Source: Pseudonocardia sp. TRM90224 (GTDB lineage Bacteria > Actinomycetota > Actinomycetes > Mycobacteriales > Pseudonocardiaceae). From it: a DNA stretch of 64,000 nucleotides. The stretch is from NCBI RefSeq assembly GCF_021245725.1, contig NZ_JAJGSX010000009.1:248001-312000 (forward strand), given 5' to 3'. A program made the position numbers and the translations under genes. Shown piece by piece: positions 44,224 through 54,895 of this stretch. Numbering within the stretch: the stretch's first letter is position 1; each line of letters opens with the position of its first letter. The notes under the pieces were generated by a model. It had not been told where the DNA came from and ran no database searches. It saw only the letters and a list, made by a program, of their open reading frames with translations.

Positions 44224-45100
44224 CACCAATGGGCGCGCCGGCATCCAGGTCGTGCTCGTCAGCGGGTTGTCGGGGGCGGGCCGCAGCACCGCCGCGAAGG
44301 TGCTGGAGGACCTCGGCTGGTTCGTCGTCGACAACCTCCCGCCCGAGCTGATCGCCACGATGGTCGACCTCGGCGCCCGCGCGCGCGGCGAGATCACCCG
44401 GATCGCGGTGGTCATGGACGTGCGCAGCCGTGCGTTCTCGGCCGACCTCGGCGCGGTGATCAAGGACCTGGACGCGCGCGGTTACAAGCCGGGCCTGTTG
44501 TTCCTGGAGGCCACCGACGCCGTGCTGGTGCGCCGGTTCGAGCAGGTCAGGCGCAGCCACCCGCTGCAGGGCGACGGCCGGCTCGCCGACGGGATCGCCG
44601 CGGAGCGCGAGCTGCTCCGCCCGCTGCGCGAGAGCGCCGACCTCGTCGTCGACACCTCGGCCGTGACGGTTCCACAGCTGCGTGCCGCGCTGGAGCGGGC
44701 GTTCGGCACCGAGGCCGAGCAGGTCACCAGGGTCACGGTGCTGTCGTTCGGCTACAAGTACGGCCTGCCCATGGACTCCGACCTGGTCGTGGACGTCCGG
44801 TTCCTGCCGAACCCGTTCTGGATCCCCGAGCTGCGCGAGCTCAACGGGCGCGACGAGCAGGTGCGCGACTACGTGCTGAGCCAGGAGGGCGCCGAGGAGT
44901 TCATCGCGCGCTACCTGGAGCTGTTGCGGCTGGTGGGGGCCGGGTACCGGCGGGAGGGCAAGCGGTACTTGACGGTCTCGGTGGGCTGCACGGGCGGCAA
45001 GCACCGCAGCGTCGCGATCAGCGAGGAGATCTCCCGCCGGCTCGCGGGCGCCGAGGGGATCACGGTCAGCGTCGCGCACCGTGACCTGGGGCGGGAGTGA
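44144..45100 (+). CDS. rapZ: RNase adapter RapZ / nucleotide-binding protein (YvcJ family)
   Basis: P-loop protein of the conserved rapZ-yvcK-whiA cluster; in E. coli it binds GlcN6P and guides RNase E, in actinobacteria the role is less clear. About 318 residues: Walker [13 protein letters not shown] (Arg for Lys, usual in actinobacteria), [10 protein letters not shown], and a C-terminal domain with [26 protein letters not shown] and [15 protein letters not shown]. Two starts: ATG 44144 with AGGGGGAG, overlapping uvrC by 80 bases, or ATG 44207, overlapping by 17. Confidence 0.93.
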   Translation: MEATADITTADTALESLVGGAMSATVDTNGRAGIQVVLVSGLSGAGRSTAAKVLEDLGWFVVDNLPPELIATMVDLGARARGEITRIAVVMDVRSRAFSADLGAVIKDLDARGYKPGLLFLEATDAVLVRRFEQVRRSHPLQGDGRLADGIAAERELLRPLRESADLVVDTSAVTVPQLRAALERAFGTEAEQVTRVTVLSFGYKYGLPMDSDLVVDVRFLPNPFWIPELRELNGRDEQVRDYVLSQEGAEEFIARYLELLRLVGAGYRREGKRYLTVSVGCTGGKHRSVAISEEISRRLAGAEGITVSVAHRDLGRE

Positions 45101-45101
45101 T

Positions 45102-46151
45102 GTGAGCGGGACAGGGCTGCGTGCGGTGGCGCTCGGCGGCGGCCACGGCCTGCACGCGACGCTGTCGGCGCTGCGCATCCTGGCAGCGGCCGGCACGCTC
45201 AGCGAGCGGTTGACGGCCGTCGTGACGGTCGCCGACGACGGCGGCTCCTCCGGGCGGCTGCGCCGCGAGCTGGGCCTGCTCCCGCCGGGCGACCTGCGGA
45301 TGGCGCTGGCCGCGCTGGCCGTCGACGACGAGCCGGGCACCCGGTGGCGCACGCTCGTCCAGCACCGGTTCGGCGGCATCGGCGCGCTCGCCGGGCACGC
45401 CGTCGGGAACCTCCTGCTCGCCGGCTTGATGGAGACGCTCGGTGATCCCGTCGCGGCGCTCGACGAGATGGGTGCACTGCTGGGTGTGCGCGGTCGGGTG
45501 CTCCCGATGAGCTGCGACCCGCTCGACATCGAAGCGGAAGTCACCGGTCTGGGTGATGAGCCGGGTCAATCGCACCGGATTCGTGGACAGGTTGCAGTCG
45601 CCGCGACCCCCGGGAAGGTCCAGCGGGTGTGGCTGCTGCCCGACCGGCCGCAGGCGTGCGCGGAGGCCGTTGCTGCCGTGCGGGCCGCTGACCTGCTGCT
45701 CCTCGGTCCCGGGTCGTGGTTCACGAGCGTGCTGCCGCACCTCTTGGTGCCTGAACTCCGTGACGCCGTGCTGGGCAGCCGAGCACGCAGAGTGATCGTT
45801 CTGAACCTCGCTCCGGAGCCGGGAGAGACCTCCGGGTTCTCACCCGAACAGCATCTGGCCGTACTCTCGGAGCACGCCCCGGCATTGCGGGTCGACGCTG
45901 TACTCGCCGACGTCGCCGCAGTTCCGGTGCCCGACAGGCTGCACCGCGCGGCCGCGGCAATGCTGTCCCCGGGCGGTCGGGTCCATTTGGCCCCGGTCGC
46001 CGCCGCCGACGACCCTGCGGTGCCCCGCCACGATCCGGCGGCTCTGGCGGATGCGCTCGGTGCGGTGCTGGCCGAGACGTCCACCAGGCCCGGCCCGCGC
46101 GACGTGCCCGTCACGTCCAGCGCGCCGGACGCCGCCGAGAGGAGGACGTGA
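45102..46151 (+). CDS. YvcK / CofD-like gluconeogenesis factor
   Basis: About 349 residues. The N-terminal GGGHGLHATLSALR nucleotide-binding motif, VADDGGSSGRLRRELGLLPPGD, and HAVGNLLLAGLME define the YvcK family, which binds UDP-sugars and affects cell-wall precursor supply in Bacillus and mycobacteria (CuvA). The C-terminal part is more variable. GTG 45102 lies one base past the rapZ stop with GGGAG upstream. GGAGG at 46141-46145, inside its last codons, is set for a short downstream ORF. Confidence 0.93.
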   Translation: MSGTGLRAVALGGGHGLHATLSALRILAAAGTLSERLTAVVTVADDGGSSGRLRRELGLLPPGDLRMALAALAVDDEPGTRWRTLVQHRFGGIGALAGHAVGNLLLAGLMETLGDPVAALDEMGALLGVRGRVLPMSCDPLDIEAEVTGLGDEPGQSHRIRGQVAVAATPGKVQRVWLLPDRPQACAEAVAAVRAADLLLLGPGSWFTSVLPHLLVPELRDAVLGSRARRVIVLNLAPEPGETSGFSPEQHLAVLSEHAPALRVDAVLADVAAVPVPDRLHRAAAAMLSPGGRVHLAPVAAADDPAVPRHDPAALADALGAVLAETSTRPGPRDVPVTSSAPDAAERRT

Positions 46152-46153
46152 AC

Positions 46154-46240
46154 ATGGCTCCCACTTTCGTGTCCCAGAACGTTGTCGAGTCGACCGTTGT
46201 TGAGTCGCAGAATGCGCGGAGGGCGATCCAATGGCGATGA
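46154..46240 (+). CDS. Possible 28-residue ORF between yvcK and whiA
   Basis: ATG 46154 with a strong GGAGG (46141-46145) eight bases upstream opens 28 codons ending at TGA 46238-46240, 10 bases inside whiA (ATG 46231). Two VVES units (15-base direct repeats at 46181 and 46196) lie in the middle. The stop/start arrangement would couple it to whiA translation. It may be a real small protein, a leader peptide, or nothing more than a chance frame in front of whiA, which has its own CGGAGGG site. Confidence 0.35.
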   Translation: MAPTFVSQNVVESTVVESQNARRAIQWR

Positions 46241-47214
46241 CCGCTGCGGTCAAGGACGAGCTGAGCAGGCTCGTGATCACCAAGCCGTGCTGCCGCCGCG
46301 CCGAGGTGGCCGCACTGCTCCGGTTCGCGGGTGGCCTGCACATCGTGGGCGGCCGCGTGGTGATCGAGGCGGAGGTCGACACCGGCTCGGTGGCCAGGCG
46401 GCTGCGCCGCGACATCCACGAGCTCTACGGCCACACCTGTGAGGCACACGTCATCACGGCTGGTGGGCTGCGGCGCAGCGCGCGGTACGTGATGCGGGTC
46501 GTCCGCGACGGGGAGGGGCTCGCCCGGCAGACCGGCCTGCTCGACGCCCGTGGCCGTCCGGTGCGCGGGCTGCCGCCGCCGGTCGTCTCCGGTGGGGTGT
46601 GCGACGCCGAGGCTGCGTGGCGTGGTGCGTTCCTCGCCCACGGCTCGCTCACCGAGCCCGGTCGCAGCTCGGCGCTCGAGGTGACCTGCCCCGGGCCCGA
46701 GGCTGCGCTGGCGCTGGTGGGAGCCGCGCGGCGGCTGGGCGTGACGGCGAAGGCGCGTGAGGTGCGCGGCGCCGACCGCGTCGTCGTGCGCGACGGCGAC
46801 GCGATCAGCGCGCTGCTGACCAGGATGGGTGCCCACGAGAGCGTGATGGCGTGGGAGGAGCGGCGCATGCGCCGCGAGGTGCGGGCCACGGCCAACCGGC
46901 TCGCCAACTTCGACGACGCCAACCTGCGCCGCTCGGCGCGGGCGGCCGTCGCCGCTGCGGCCAGGGTCGCGCGGGCGCTGGAGATCCTCGGCGACGACGT
47001 CCCGCAGCACCTGCTGGCTGCGGGCCGGCTCCGTGCCGAGCACACGCAGGCGTCGCTCGAGGAGCTCGGCCAGCTCGCCGACCCGCCGATGACGAAGGAC
47101 GCGGTTGCCGGCCGGATCCGCAGGCTGCTGCACATGGCCGACAAGCGCGCCGCCGACCTGGGCATCCCCGATACCGAGTCGGCGGTCACGGCGGAGATGC
47201 TCGAGGAATCCTGA
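46231..47214 (+). CDS. whiA: Sporulation regulator WhiA
   Basis: DNA-binding regulator that works with WhiB to trigger sporulation septation in Streptomyces and is conserved across Gram-positives. The 327-residue protein has a degenerate LAGLIDADG fold ([41 protein letters not shown]) and a C-terminal HTH ([30 protein letters not shown]). ATG 46231 with CGGAGGG upstream. Last of the rapZ-yvcK-whiA cluster. Confidence 0.97.
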   Translation: MAMTAAVKDELSRLVITKPCCRRAEVAALLRFAGGLHIVGGRVVIEAEVDTGSVARRLRRDIHELYGHTCEAHVITAGGLRRSARYVMRVVRDGEGLARQTGLLDARGRPVRGLPPPVVSGGVCDAEAAWRGAFLAHGSLTEPGRSSALEVTCPGPEAALALVGAARRLGVTAKAREVRGADRVVVRDGDAISALLTRMGAHESVMAWEERRMRREVRATANRLANFDDANLRRSARAAVAAAARVARALEILGDDVPQHLLAAGRLRAEHTQASLEELGQLADPPMTKDAVAGRIRRLLHMADKRAADLGIPDTESAVTAEMLEES

Positions 47215-47216
47215 CC

Positions 47217-47570
47217 GTGGCGATGCTCGCCGCGGCGGCGATCGCCTGGCTGGGGCTCGTCGTCCACAACGTGGCCGACCTGCCCGGCCAGACCCTGTTC
47301 AGCCCGGAGACGCTGCTCCCGGGCCTGTTCACGGCGCTGCTGCTCTGGCTGCACCGCGTGCAGCGGCGGGCCGGCGCGGCGGTGCTGCTCGGCTGGGCAG
47401 CGGTCAACGCGGTCATCGGTGGCGTGCTCAGCGTGCTGCCGCTGCCGGTGTGGCCGTTCGACCCCGAGCAGTCGGTGCGCCACTACTCGTTCCACCTCCT
47501 GTACGCGGTCACCCAGGTCCCGTTGTTGGTGGCCGCGTGGCAGGAGGTCCGGGCTCGCGGCGAGCGGTAG
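47217..47570 (+). CDS. Small membrane protein after whiA
   Basis: A 117-residue protein with three hydrophobic segments (AAAAIAWLGLVVHNV; LLPGLFTALLLWL; AVLLGWAAVNAVIGGVLSVL) and a fourth weaker one (LLYAVTQVPLLVAAW). Not recognised as a named family. GTG 47217 lies 2 bases after whiA with GAGGA upstream, so it is probably on the whiA transcript. It may be a channel- or sensor-like small protein, but nothing shows a function. Confidence 0.7.
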   Translation: MAMLAAAAIAWLGLVVHNVADLPGQTLFSPETLLPGLFTALLLWLHRVQRRAGAAVLLGWAAVNAVIGGVLSVLPLPVWPFDPEQSVRHYSFHLLYAVTQVPLLVAAWQEVRARGER

Positions 47571-47619
47571 CTGCTGGGCCGAAGGTGTATCGATTCCGAA
47601 CCTCCCGACCACGGCCTGA

Positions 47620-49862
<2,243 letters not shown>

Positions 49863-50651
49863 ATGGCCGTTCGGATGCCGCTGATCGCCGGCAACTGGAA
49901 GATGAACTGCAACCACCTCGAGGCGCTCGCGCTGGTGCAGAAACTCGCTTTCGCGTTGCCCACGAAGTACTACGACAAGGTCGAGGTGGCGGTGCTGCCG
50001 CCGTTCACCGACATCCGCTCCGTGCAGACGCTGATCGAGGGCGACAAGCTCAAGATGGTGCACGGCGCGCAGGACATCTCGCCGCACGAGTCCGGTGCCT
50101 ACACCGGCGACGTGTCCGGCCTGATGCTCGCCAAGCTCGACTGCAAGTACGTCGTCGTCGGGCACTCGGAGCGCCGCGAGATCCACGGCGAGGACGACGC
50201 GCTCGTCAACCGCAAGGTGCACGCGGCGATCAAGCACGGCATCGTGCCGATCCTGTGCGTCGGCGAGGGGCTCGACGTGCGTGAAGAGGGCCGGCACGTG
50301 GAGCACACCACGCGGCAGCTCACCGCGGCCCTGCAGAAGGTGCAGAGCCAGCACGCGCAGAACCTCGTGATCGCGTACGAGCCGGTCTGGGCGATCGGCA
50401 CGGGCCGGGTCGCGAGCGCGGCCGACGCGCAGGAGGTCTGCGCCGCGATCCGCGAGACCGTCGTCGCGACGTACGGCGAGGCGATCGGCGCGTCCGTGCG
50501 TGTCCTCTACGGCGGCTCGGTGAAGGCGAAGAACGTCGGCGAGATCGTCGCGGAGAAGGACGTCGACGGAGCTCTCGTCGGCGGTGCGAGCCTCGATGCC
50601 GACGAGTTCGCGCAGCTCTGCGCCATCGCGGCCGGCGGGCCGCTGCCGTAA
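49863..50651 (+). CDS. tpiA: Triose-phosphate isomerase
   Basis: Interconverts DHAP and G3P. A 262-residue barrel with [23 protein letters not shown] (catalytic His), [13 protein letters not shown] (catalytic Glu) and [13 protein letters not shown] directly after the pgk stop. Followed by a hairpin. Confidence 0.97.
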   Translation: MAVRMPLIAGNWKMNCNHLEALALVQKLAFALPTKYYDKVEVAVLPPFTDIRSVQTLIEGDKLKMVHGAQDISPHESGAYTGDVSGLMLAKLDCKYVVVGHSERREIHGEDDALVNRKVHAAIKHGIVPILCVGEGLDVREEGRHVEHTTRQLTAALQKVQSQHAQNLVIAYEPVWAIGTGRVASAADAQEVCAAIRETVVATYGEAIGASVRVLYGGSVKAKNVGEIVAEKDVDGALVGGASLDADEFAQLCAIAAGGPLP

Positions 50652-50675
50652 TACGCGGTTGTACGGGCGTCGCCG

Positions 50676-50730
50676 GGATCGGGAACGTTGCTGCAGGGGT
50701 GTGACCCCCGTCAAGTGGCGTTCCCGATCC
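50676..50730 (+). terminator. Nested hairpin between tpiA and secG
   Basis: GGATCGGGAACG (50676-50687) pairs perfectly with CGTTCCCGATCC (50719-50730); an inner GGGGT-GTG-ACCCC hairpin is at 50696-50708. TACCCT at 50734-50739, right after the arm, is a possible -10 for secG. Confidence 0.65.
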
Positions 50731-50778
50731 GGGTACCCTCGATGTCCTGAGTGTTGAGATCCGAAGATTGAGGATGGG

Positions 50779-51015
50779 ATGCAACTCGCCCTGCAGATCG
50801 TGCTGATCGTCTCCAGTGTGCTGCTGGTGCTGTTGATCCTGCTCCACCGCGGTCGCGGTGGCGGGCTCTCCACGCTGTTCGGCGGTGGCGTCCAGTCGAG
50901 CCTCTCGGGCTCCAGCGTGGTCGAGAAGAACCTCGACCGCCTCACCCTGTTCACCGGTGCCATCTGGCTGATCGCCATCATCGGCACCGGCCTGATCGTC
51001 AAGATCGGGGTCTGA
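50779..51015 (+). CDS. secG: Preprotein translocase subunit SecG
   Basis: Small accessory subunit of SecYEG. The 78-residue protein has two TM helices (LQIVLIVSSVLLVLLILLH and LTLFTGAIWLIAIIGTGLIV) joined by the Gly/Ser-rich loop RGRGGGLSTLFGGGVQSS typical of SecG. ATG with GAGGA. Conserved after tpiA. Confidence 0.95.
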   Translation: MQLALQIVLIVSSVLLVLLILLHRGRGGGLSTLFGGGVQSSLSGSSVVEKNLDRLTLFTGAIWLIAIIGTGLIVKIGV

Positions 51016-51029
51016 GAAGAGGTATGGCC

Positions 51030-51371
51030 ATGGCAGGCGGAAACGCGATCAGGGGTACCCGCGTGGGTGCCGGTCCGATGGGCGAGTCAGAGCGCGGTGA
51101 GACCGCGCCGCGTGAGCACATCTCGTACTACTGCTCCAACGGGCACGTCACCACCCCGTCCTTCGCGGCCGAGGCGGAGATCCCCGACTCCTGGGACTGC
51201 CCCCGCTGCGGTCTCCCCGGCGGTCGGGACAACGAGAACCCGCCGGCGCCGCCGCGCACGGAGCCCTACAAGACGCACCTCGCGTATGTGAAGGAGCGCC
51301 GCAGCGACGCGGATGGCGCCGCCATCCTCGAGGAGGCGCTCGGCAGGCTGCGAGCGTCACGCGAGCTCTAG
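51030..51371 (+). CDS. rbpA: RNA polymerase-binding protein RbpA
   Basis: Actinobacterial activator that binds RNA polymerase and group 1/2 sigma factors and stabilises the open complex. The 113-residue protein has the basic N-terminal tail (AIRGTRVGAGPMGE), the core with YYCSNGHVTTPSFAAEAEIPD and CPRCGLP (a Cys/His set as in zinc-binding RbpA of Streptomyces; M. tuberculosis lacks it), and the C-terminal sigma-binding helix (ERRSDADGAAILEEALGRLR). ATG 51030 has AGAAGAGG seven bases upstream; ATG 51024 is too close to it. Confidence 0.96.
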   Translation: MAGGNAIRGTRVGAGPMGESERGETAPREHISYYCSNGHVTTPSFAAEAEIPDSWDCPRCGLPGGRDNENPPAPPRTEPYKTHLAYVKERRSDADGAAILEEALGRLRASREL

Positions 51372-52144
51372 TGGGCCTGCGCGGCGCTGTGCGCGCGATG
51401 CTGTACCGGGTCGTCGACGAGGTCGTCGTCAAGCACCGCGCCGAGCAGACCGCCGAGCTGCGTGCGGAGATCCGCGCCGAGGTGGAGCGGGCGATCCACG
51501 AGATCCGCGCGGTCGAGATCCGCGACCGCCGCGACACGCTCGCCGCGGCGGAACGCGAGGCCGTCACGTCGACCGCTCGGTTCGTCCAGCGTGAGATGCG
51601 CGAGGCCCGCCATTTCGGCCACCCGAGCGCAACGCTCGACCACGCCGTGTCGATCGCGCCGGCCACCGGAGGGCTCGCGCTGGAGTTCGGCGTGTACAGC
51701 GGTTCGACGCTGAAGACGATCGCGGCATCACGCAGCGGTGGGGTCTACGGGTTCGACTCGTTCGCCGGGCTGCCCGAGAACTGGCGTGCCGGATTCGACA
51801 CTGGCGCCTTCGGGGTGGACGCCCTGCCGCAGGTCCCCGGTGCCGAGCTGGTCGTCGGGCTCTTCGACGACACCCTGCCCGGTTTCCTCGATGAGCATCC
51901 CGAGCACGTCGACCTGCTGCACGTCGACTCCGACCTGTACAGCTCGGCAGCGTGCGTGCTGGAGAAGGTCGGGCCGCGGCTGCGCCCCGGCAGCGTGATC
52001 GTCTTCGACGAGTTCTTCAACTACCCCGGCTGGGAGCAGCACGAGGCGAAGGCGTGGCAGGAGTACGCCGCCGCGACCGGCGTGCGGTTCCGGTACGAGG
52101 CCTACACGCTCGACCACGAGCAGGTCGTGGTCGTTCTCGTCTAG
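51371..52144 (+). CDS. Class I SAM-dependent methyltransferase (TylF/Methyltransf_24-like)
   Basis: About 257 residues. An N-terminal ~75-residue charged helical region (KHRAEQTAELRAEIRAEVERA) is followed by a Rossmann domain with ALEFGVYSGSTLKTIA (SAM motif I), GFDSFAGLPENW (motif II) and LLHVDSDLYSSA, FDEFFNYPGWEQHEA, which carries the acidic metal-binding residues of TylF/MycF-type O-methyltransferases. GTG overlaps the rbpA stop (TAGTG). The acceptor is unknown; the convergent terpene genes 14 bases away make a natural-product role possible, but coupling to rbpA argues against a dedicated one. Confidence 0.82.
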   Translation: MGLRGAVRAMLYRVVDEVVVKHRAEQTAELRAEIRAEVERAIHEIRAVEIRDRRDTLAAAEREAVTSTARFVQREMREARHFGHPSATLDHAVSIAPATGGLALEFGVYSGSTLKTIAASRSGGVYGFDSFAGLPENWRAGFDTGAFGVDALPQVPGAELVVGLFDDTLPGFLDEHPEHVDLLHVDSDLYSSAACVLEKVGPRLRPGSVIVFDEFFNYPGWEQHEAKAWQEYAAATGVRFRYEAYTLDHEQVVVVLV

Positions 52145-52158
52145 GGAGCCGGCCCGGC

Positions 52159-53223
52159 TCAGCGGTCGACGCTGCGGGTGCCGGCGCGGGTCATCGCGAC
52201 CGGTCCACTCGTGCGTCCGGTCCACACGTACCCGGGGCCGTGGTAGCGAGCGCTGCGGTACTCCCACTCGACGGTGCCCGAAAGGACGTGCTGGAGCCCT
52301 TCGACGAAGCGGCGCAGGTCGTCGGGCCGGCCGGGCGCTTCGGCGCGGACGACGTCGCACAACGCGACGATCCGCCGCTCCTCGGCGAGTGCCAGGTCGG
52401 CGACCCGGTTCAGGGCCTCTTGGATCGATGTCCCGTCCTCGCGCATGACGATCGCGACAGCGTTCCAGTCGTCGCCGGTGAAGTACTCCTTGCCGAACGC
52501 GATCACGTCGTTCACGAGCACGGCGTTCCAGACGGAACTCGAGATCAGCTCCCGCACGGCCGGGTGGTCGAGAACCGCCTCGGGGAGGTCGAGTCCTGCG
52601 GTGTGCTCCGCCAGCAGGAACGTCCACGGCATCCCGGAGTCGAAGTAGCGCAGGTCCCGGTACTGGTCGAGCGTGATGTCGCTGCCTGCTGCGCTCACGT
52701 CGATGGACGTGGCGAACCCGTCGAGCATCCGCAGGACGTACTCGGTGAACCGGGCCCGCTGCCGTACCGGCATCGTGTCGCGCATCATGTGCCACTGCTG
52801 CTGGAGCAGGTGGCTGAACGGGTCCGGCCGCGCCGTGTCGGGGTTCGCGATGACGTCCTGCAGGCCGGCGATCAGGAGCTCGGGCGGCGGTCGGTCCGTG
52901 CCGGGTTCCACGGGCTCGCTGGCCAGGTCGTCAAGGAGGAACCAGTAGTACATCCACCGCCCGATCCGGATCGCCGTCGCCGTCGAGGCCGCCGGGTAGG
53001 CGAAGCTGATCCACAGCGGGAATCCTTGACCGGCGAGCCGGAGCACCCGGTCCTCCGACACTCCGGGCAGCGTCCGCAGGTGTTGCCACGCCCAGGCGTT
53101 CATCTCCTTCTCGACCTGCGGGTAATCGGGCCGGCACACCAGGGGGAACGGGTGCGCCGACACCGGCGGGAGCTCGATCTCCAGGACCAGGTCCTGCCGC
53201 TCCGGTGAGGCAACGCCGGCCAT
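52159..53223 (-). CDS. Class I terpene synthase (sesquiterpene-like) with altered NSE motif
   Basis: A 354-residue single alpha domain, the length of bacterial sesquiterpene cyclases. First metal motif: D98-D99-L-A-S-E103 in YYWFLLDDLASE (DDxxxE, as in geosmin-type DDHFLE). Diphosphate-sensor Arg192 in LRYFDSG; NSE triad N238-D-V-I-A242-F-G-K-E246, where the Ser/Thr metal ligand is Ala; C-terminal R326-Y327 pair. Loss of the Ser/Thr is uncommon but K245/E246 remain. It follows a P450 gene by 12 bases, with GGAGG inside that gap region, so the two form an operon; the P450 probably oxidises the terpene made here. Product not predictable. Confidence 0.9.
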   Translation of the reverse strand: MAGVASPERQDLVLEIELPPVSAHPFPLVCRPDYPQVEKEMNAWAWQHLRTLPGVSEDRVLRLAGQGFPLWISFAYPAASTATAIRIGRWMYYWFLLDDLASEPVEPGTDRPPPELLIAGLQDVIANPDTARPDPFSHLLQQQWHMMRDTMPVRQRARFTEYVLRMLDGFATSIDVSAAGSDITLDQYRDLRYFDSGMPWTFLLAEHTAGLDLPEAVLDHPAVRELISSSVWNAVLVNDVIAFGKEYFTGDDWNAVAIVMREDGTSIQEALNRVADLALAEERRIVALCDVVRAEAPGRPDDLRRFVEGLQHVLSGTVEWEYRSARYHGPGYVWTGRTSGPVAMTRAGTRSVDR

Positions 53224-53235
53224 CGGCGACCTCCT

Positions 53236-54618
53236 TCACTCAGACGTCGTGGGCGGGTGATGGCGTGCGGTGACGCGCATCATGAGGTTGCGCGGGTGCA
53301 GGGAGACGCCGATCTGGACACCGGGTGTGGCGCCGGGGACCGGTTCGAGGTGCCAGCGCGCTGCGATGTTCGCCAGCCCGAGGACCATCTCGGTCAGCGC
53401 GAACTGGTCGCCGATGCACTTCCTGACGCCGCCACCGAACGGCAGGAAGTAGCTGCGGCCAGAGACCGTCCCGTCGGCCCACCGGTCCGGTGCGAACGTG
53501 TCGGGATCGGGGTACAGGTCGGGCCGGCGGTGGATGATGTACGGACTGAAGATGATCATGCTGCCGGCCCGGACCGGATGGCCGCCGAGCTCGGTGTCGG
53601 CGACGACGGTCCGGCTGAGGACCCAGGCCGGCGGGTACAGGCGCAACGCCTCGGTGATGATGTTGGCGGTGAGGCGCAGCTGGGGCAGGTGCTCGAACGT
53701 CGCAGGACCGCCGGCGAGGACGGTGTCCAGCTCCTCGTACAGGCGGGTCCGGATATCGGGATGCTGCCCCAGCTGGTGGAACGCCCAGGCGAGCGTGCTG
53801 GCCGAGGACTCCGTGCCGCCGGTCAGGAAGGTGATGAGCTGGTCGCCGATCTCCGACTCCGACAGCGCGTCCCCGGCCCTCGCCGGCGCGCCCTCCGCCC
53901 CGGGCAGACGAGCCGTGAGCAGCGCTGACAGGAGGTCGTCGGGGTCCGCGCCGGACGCGCGGCGGGCTGCGAGCACGTCGCCGAGCACGCCGCGGATACC
54001 GACGCCCGCCCGGTCGAATGCGCGGTTGCCGGGCAACGGCAACCTATCCAGCACGGGCGGCCGAACGGCGCGACGGTAGATCTCCCGCAACGCCGTGGCC
54101 GTCTCGTCGAGCACCCTCGCGGTGGTCTCCGGCGACAGCTTGTCGCTGAACATCGTCTCCACCAGGGTGTGGACCGTGCGGATGCCCATCTCCGCCGGCA
54201 CGTCGACGACCTGGCCGTCGTGCCAGCCGAGGTCCAGGAAGTTGGCGGTCATCACGCGCGCGTACGCCGGGAGCCGTTCGCGGTGGAATGCGGGCTGGAC
54301 GAGGGTGCGCAGGCGCCGGTGCGCGCTGTGCGGGCAGGTGCCGACGCTGCTCTCGCCGAGCACCTCCTCGATGCGGGCGATGATCGGCCCGCCCTTGTCG
54401 AACGTCTGCAAGTCCTTGAGGACGTGGCGGGTCAGACCCGGGTCGCACACCACGACGAGGCGCAGCGTGCCGACGCGCATTTGCACCACATCACCGTGAT
54501 CGGGCAGCGAGGCCAGGAAGTCGAGGGGGTTGCGCAGCAGCGGCAGCACGTGGCCAAGCACGGGAATGCCGCCGGGCGCCTGCGGGATGGGTGTGGAAAT
54601 CGTGGCGGAGTCGACCAT
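53236..54618 (-). CDS. Cytochrome P450 (terpene-associated)
   Basis: A 460-residue haem monooxygenase. N-terminal proline-rich PQAPGGIPVLGH, I-helix FLTGGTESSAST, K-helix EALR (ExxR), PDRW region, and the haem loop FGGGVRKCIGDQF with ligand Cys401. N-terminal lacks a membrane anchor, so it is soluble and needs separate ferredoxin partners, none of which are in the window. Layout resembles P450s that oxidise sesquiterpenes (for example pentalenene or epi-isozizaene oxidases). Encoded upstream of the terpene synthase in the same operon; AAAGGTGA precedes ATG 54618. Confidence 0.92.
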   Translation of the reverse strand: MVDSATISTPIPQAPGGIPVLGHVLPLLRNPLDFLASLPDHGDVVQMRVGTLRLVVVCDPGLTRHVLKDLQTFDKGGPIIARIEEVLGESSVGTCPHSAHRRLRTLVQPAFHRERLPAYARVMTANFLDLGWHDGQVVDVPAEMGIRTVHTLVETMFSDKLSPETTARVLDETATALREIYRRAVRPPVLDRLPLPGNRAFDRAGVGIRGVLGDVLAARRASGADPDDLLSALLTARLPGAEGAPARAGDALSESEIGDQLITFLTGGTESSASTLAWAFHQLGQHPDIRTRLYEELDTVLAGGPATFEHLPQLRLTANIITEALRLYPPAWVLSRTVVADTELGGHPVRAGSMIIFSPYIIHRRPDLYPDPDTFAPDRWADGTVSGRSYFLPFGGGVRKCIGDQFALTEMVLGLANIAARWHLEPVPGATPGVQIGVSLHPRNLMMRVTARHHPPTTSE

Positions 54619-54728
54619 CGGTCACCTTTCAGAGACGCGCCTAGCGCATCACGTGGTGACAGTTCGGGCCCCGCTTCGGCAGGCCCGAGGTGTTTCATCC
54701 GCGTGGTTGTTCCACGCCGGGTAAGGCC

Positions 54729-54895
54729 AAGGCCGTGTTGAGAAAGTCCTGGTCGCGCTCTTCGCGCCCAGATCGCCGCTGGCGGCGTTGCCGCCACGAT
54801 CGGGTACGCCTGGTACGACGGCTCGTGGCGGCGCCTTGCCAGCGACGATCTGGATCACGAAGAGCATCGACCCTGACTTCCTCAACACGGCCTAG
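54729..54895. mobile_element. MITE-like ~167-bp inverted-repeat element
   Basis: Two arms of roughly 68 bp (54730-54797 and 54827-54893) are mostly complementary. The termini are CAAGGCCGTGTTGAG and, on the reverse strand, CTAGGCCGTGTTGAG; complementarity continues inward through GATCG(C/T)CGCTGG and GCCGCCACGA. The centre (~28 bp) is not palindromic. There is no transposase frame. It lies between the P450 promoter region and the lipoprotein stop. The form is that of a non-autonomous element mobilised in trans; family not recognised and target duplication not clear. Confidence 0.6.

Noticed and set aside
51371..52144. Methyltransferase as part of a terpene gene cluster
   Set aside because: It is on the opposite strand and coupled to rbpA; only proximity supports the link.
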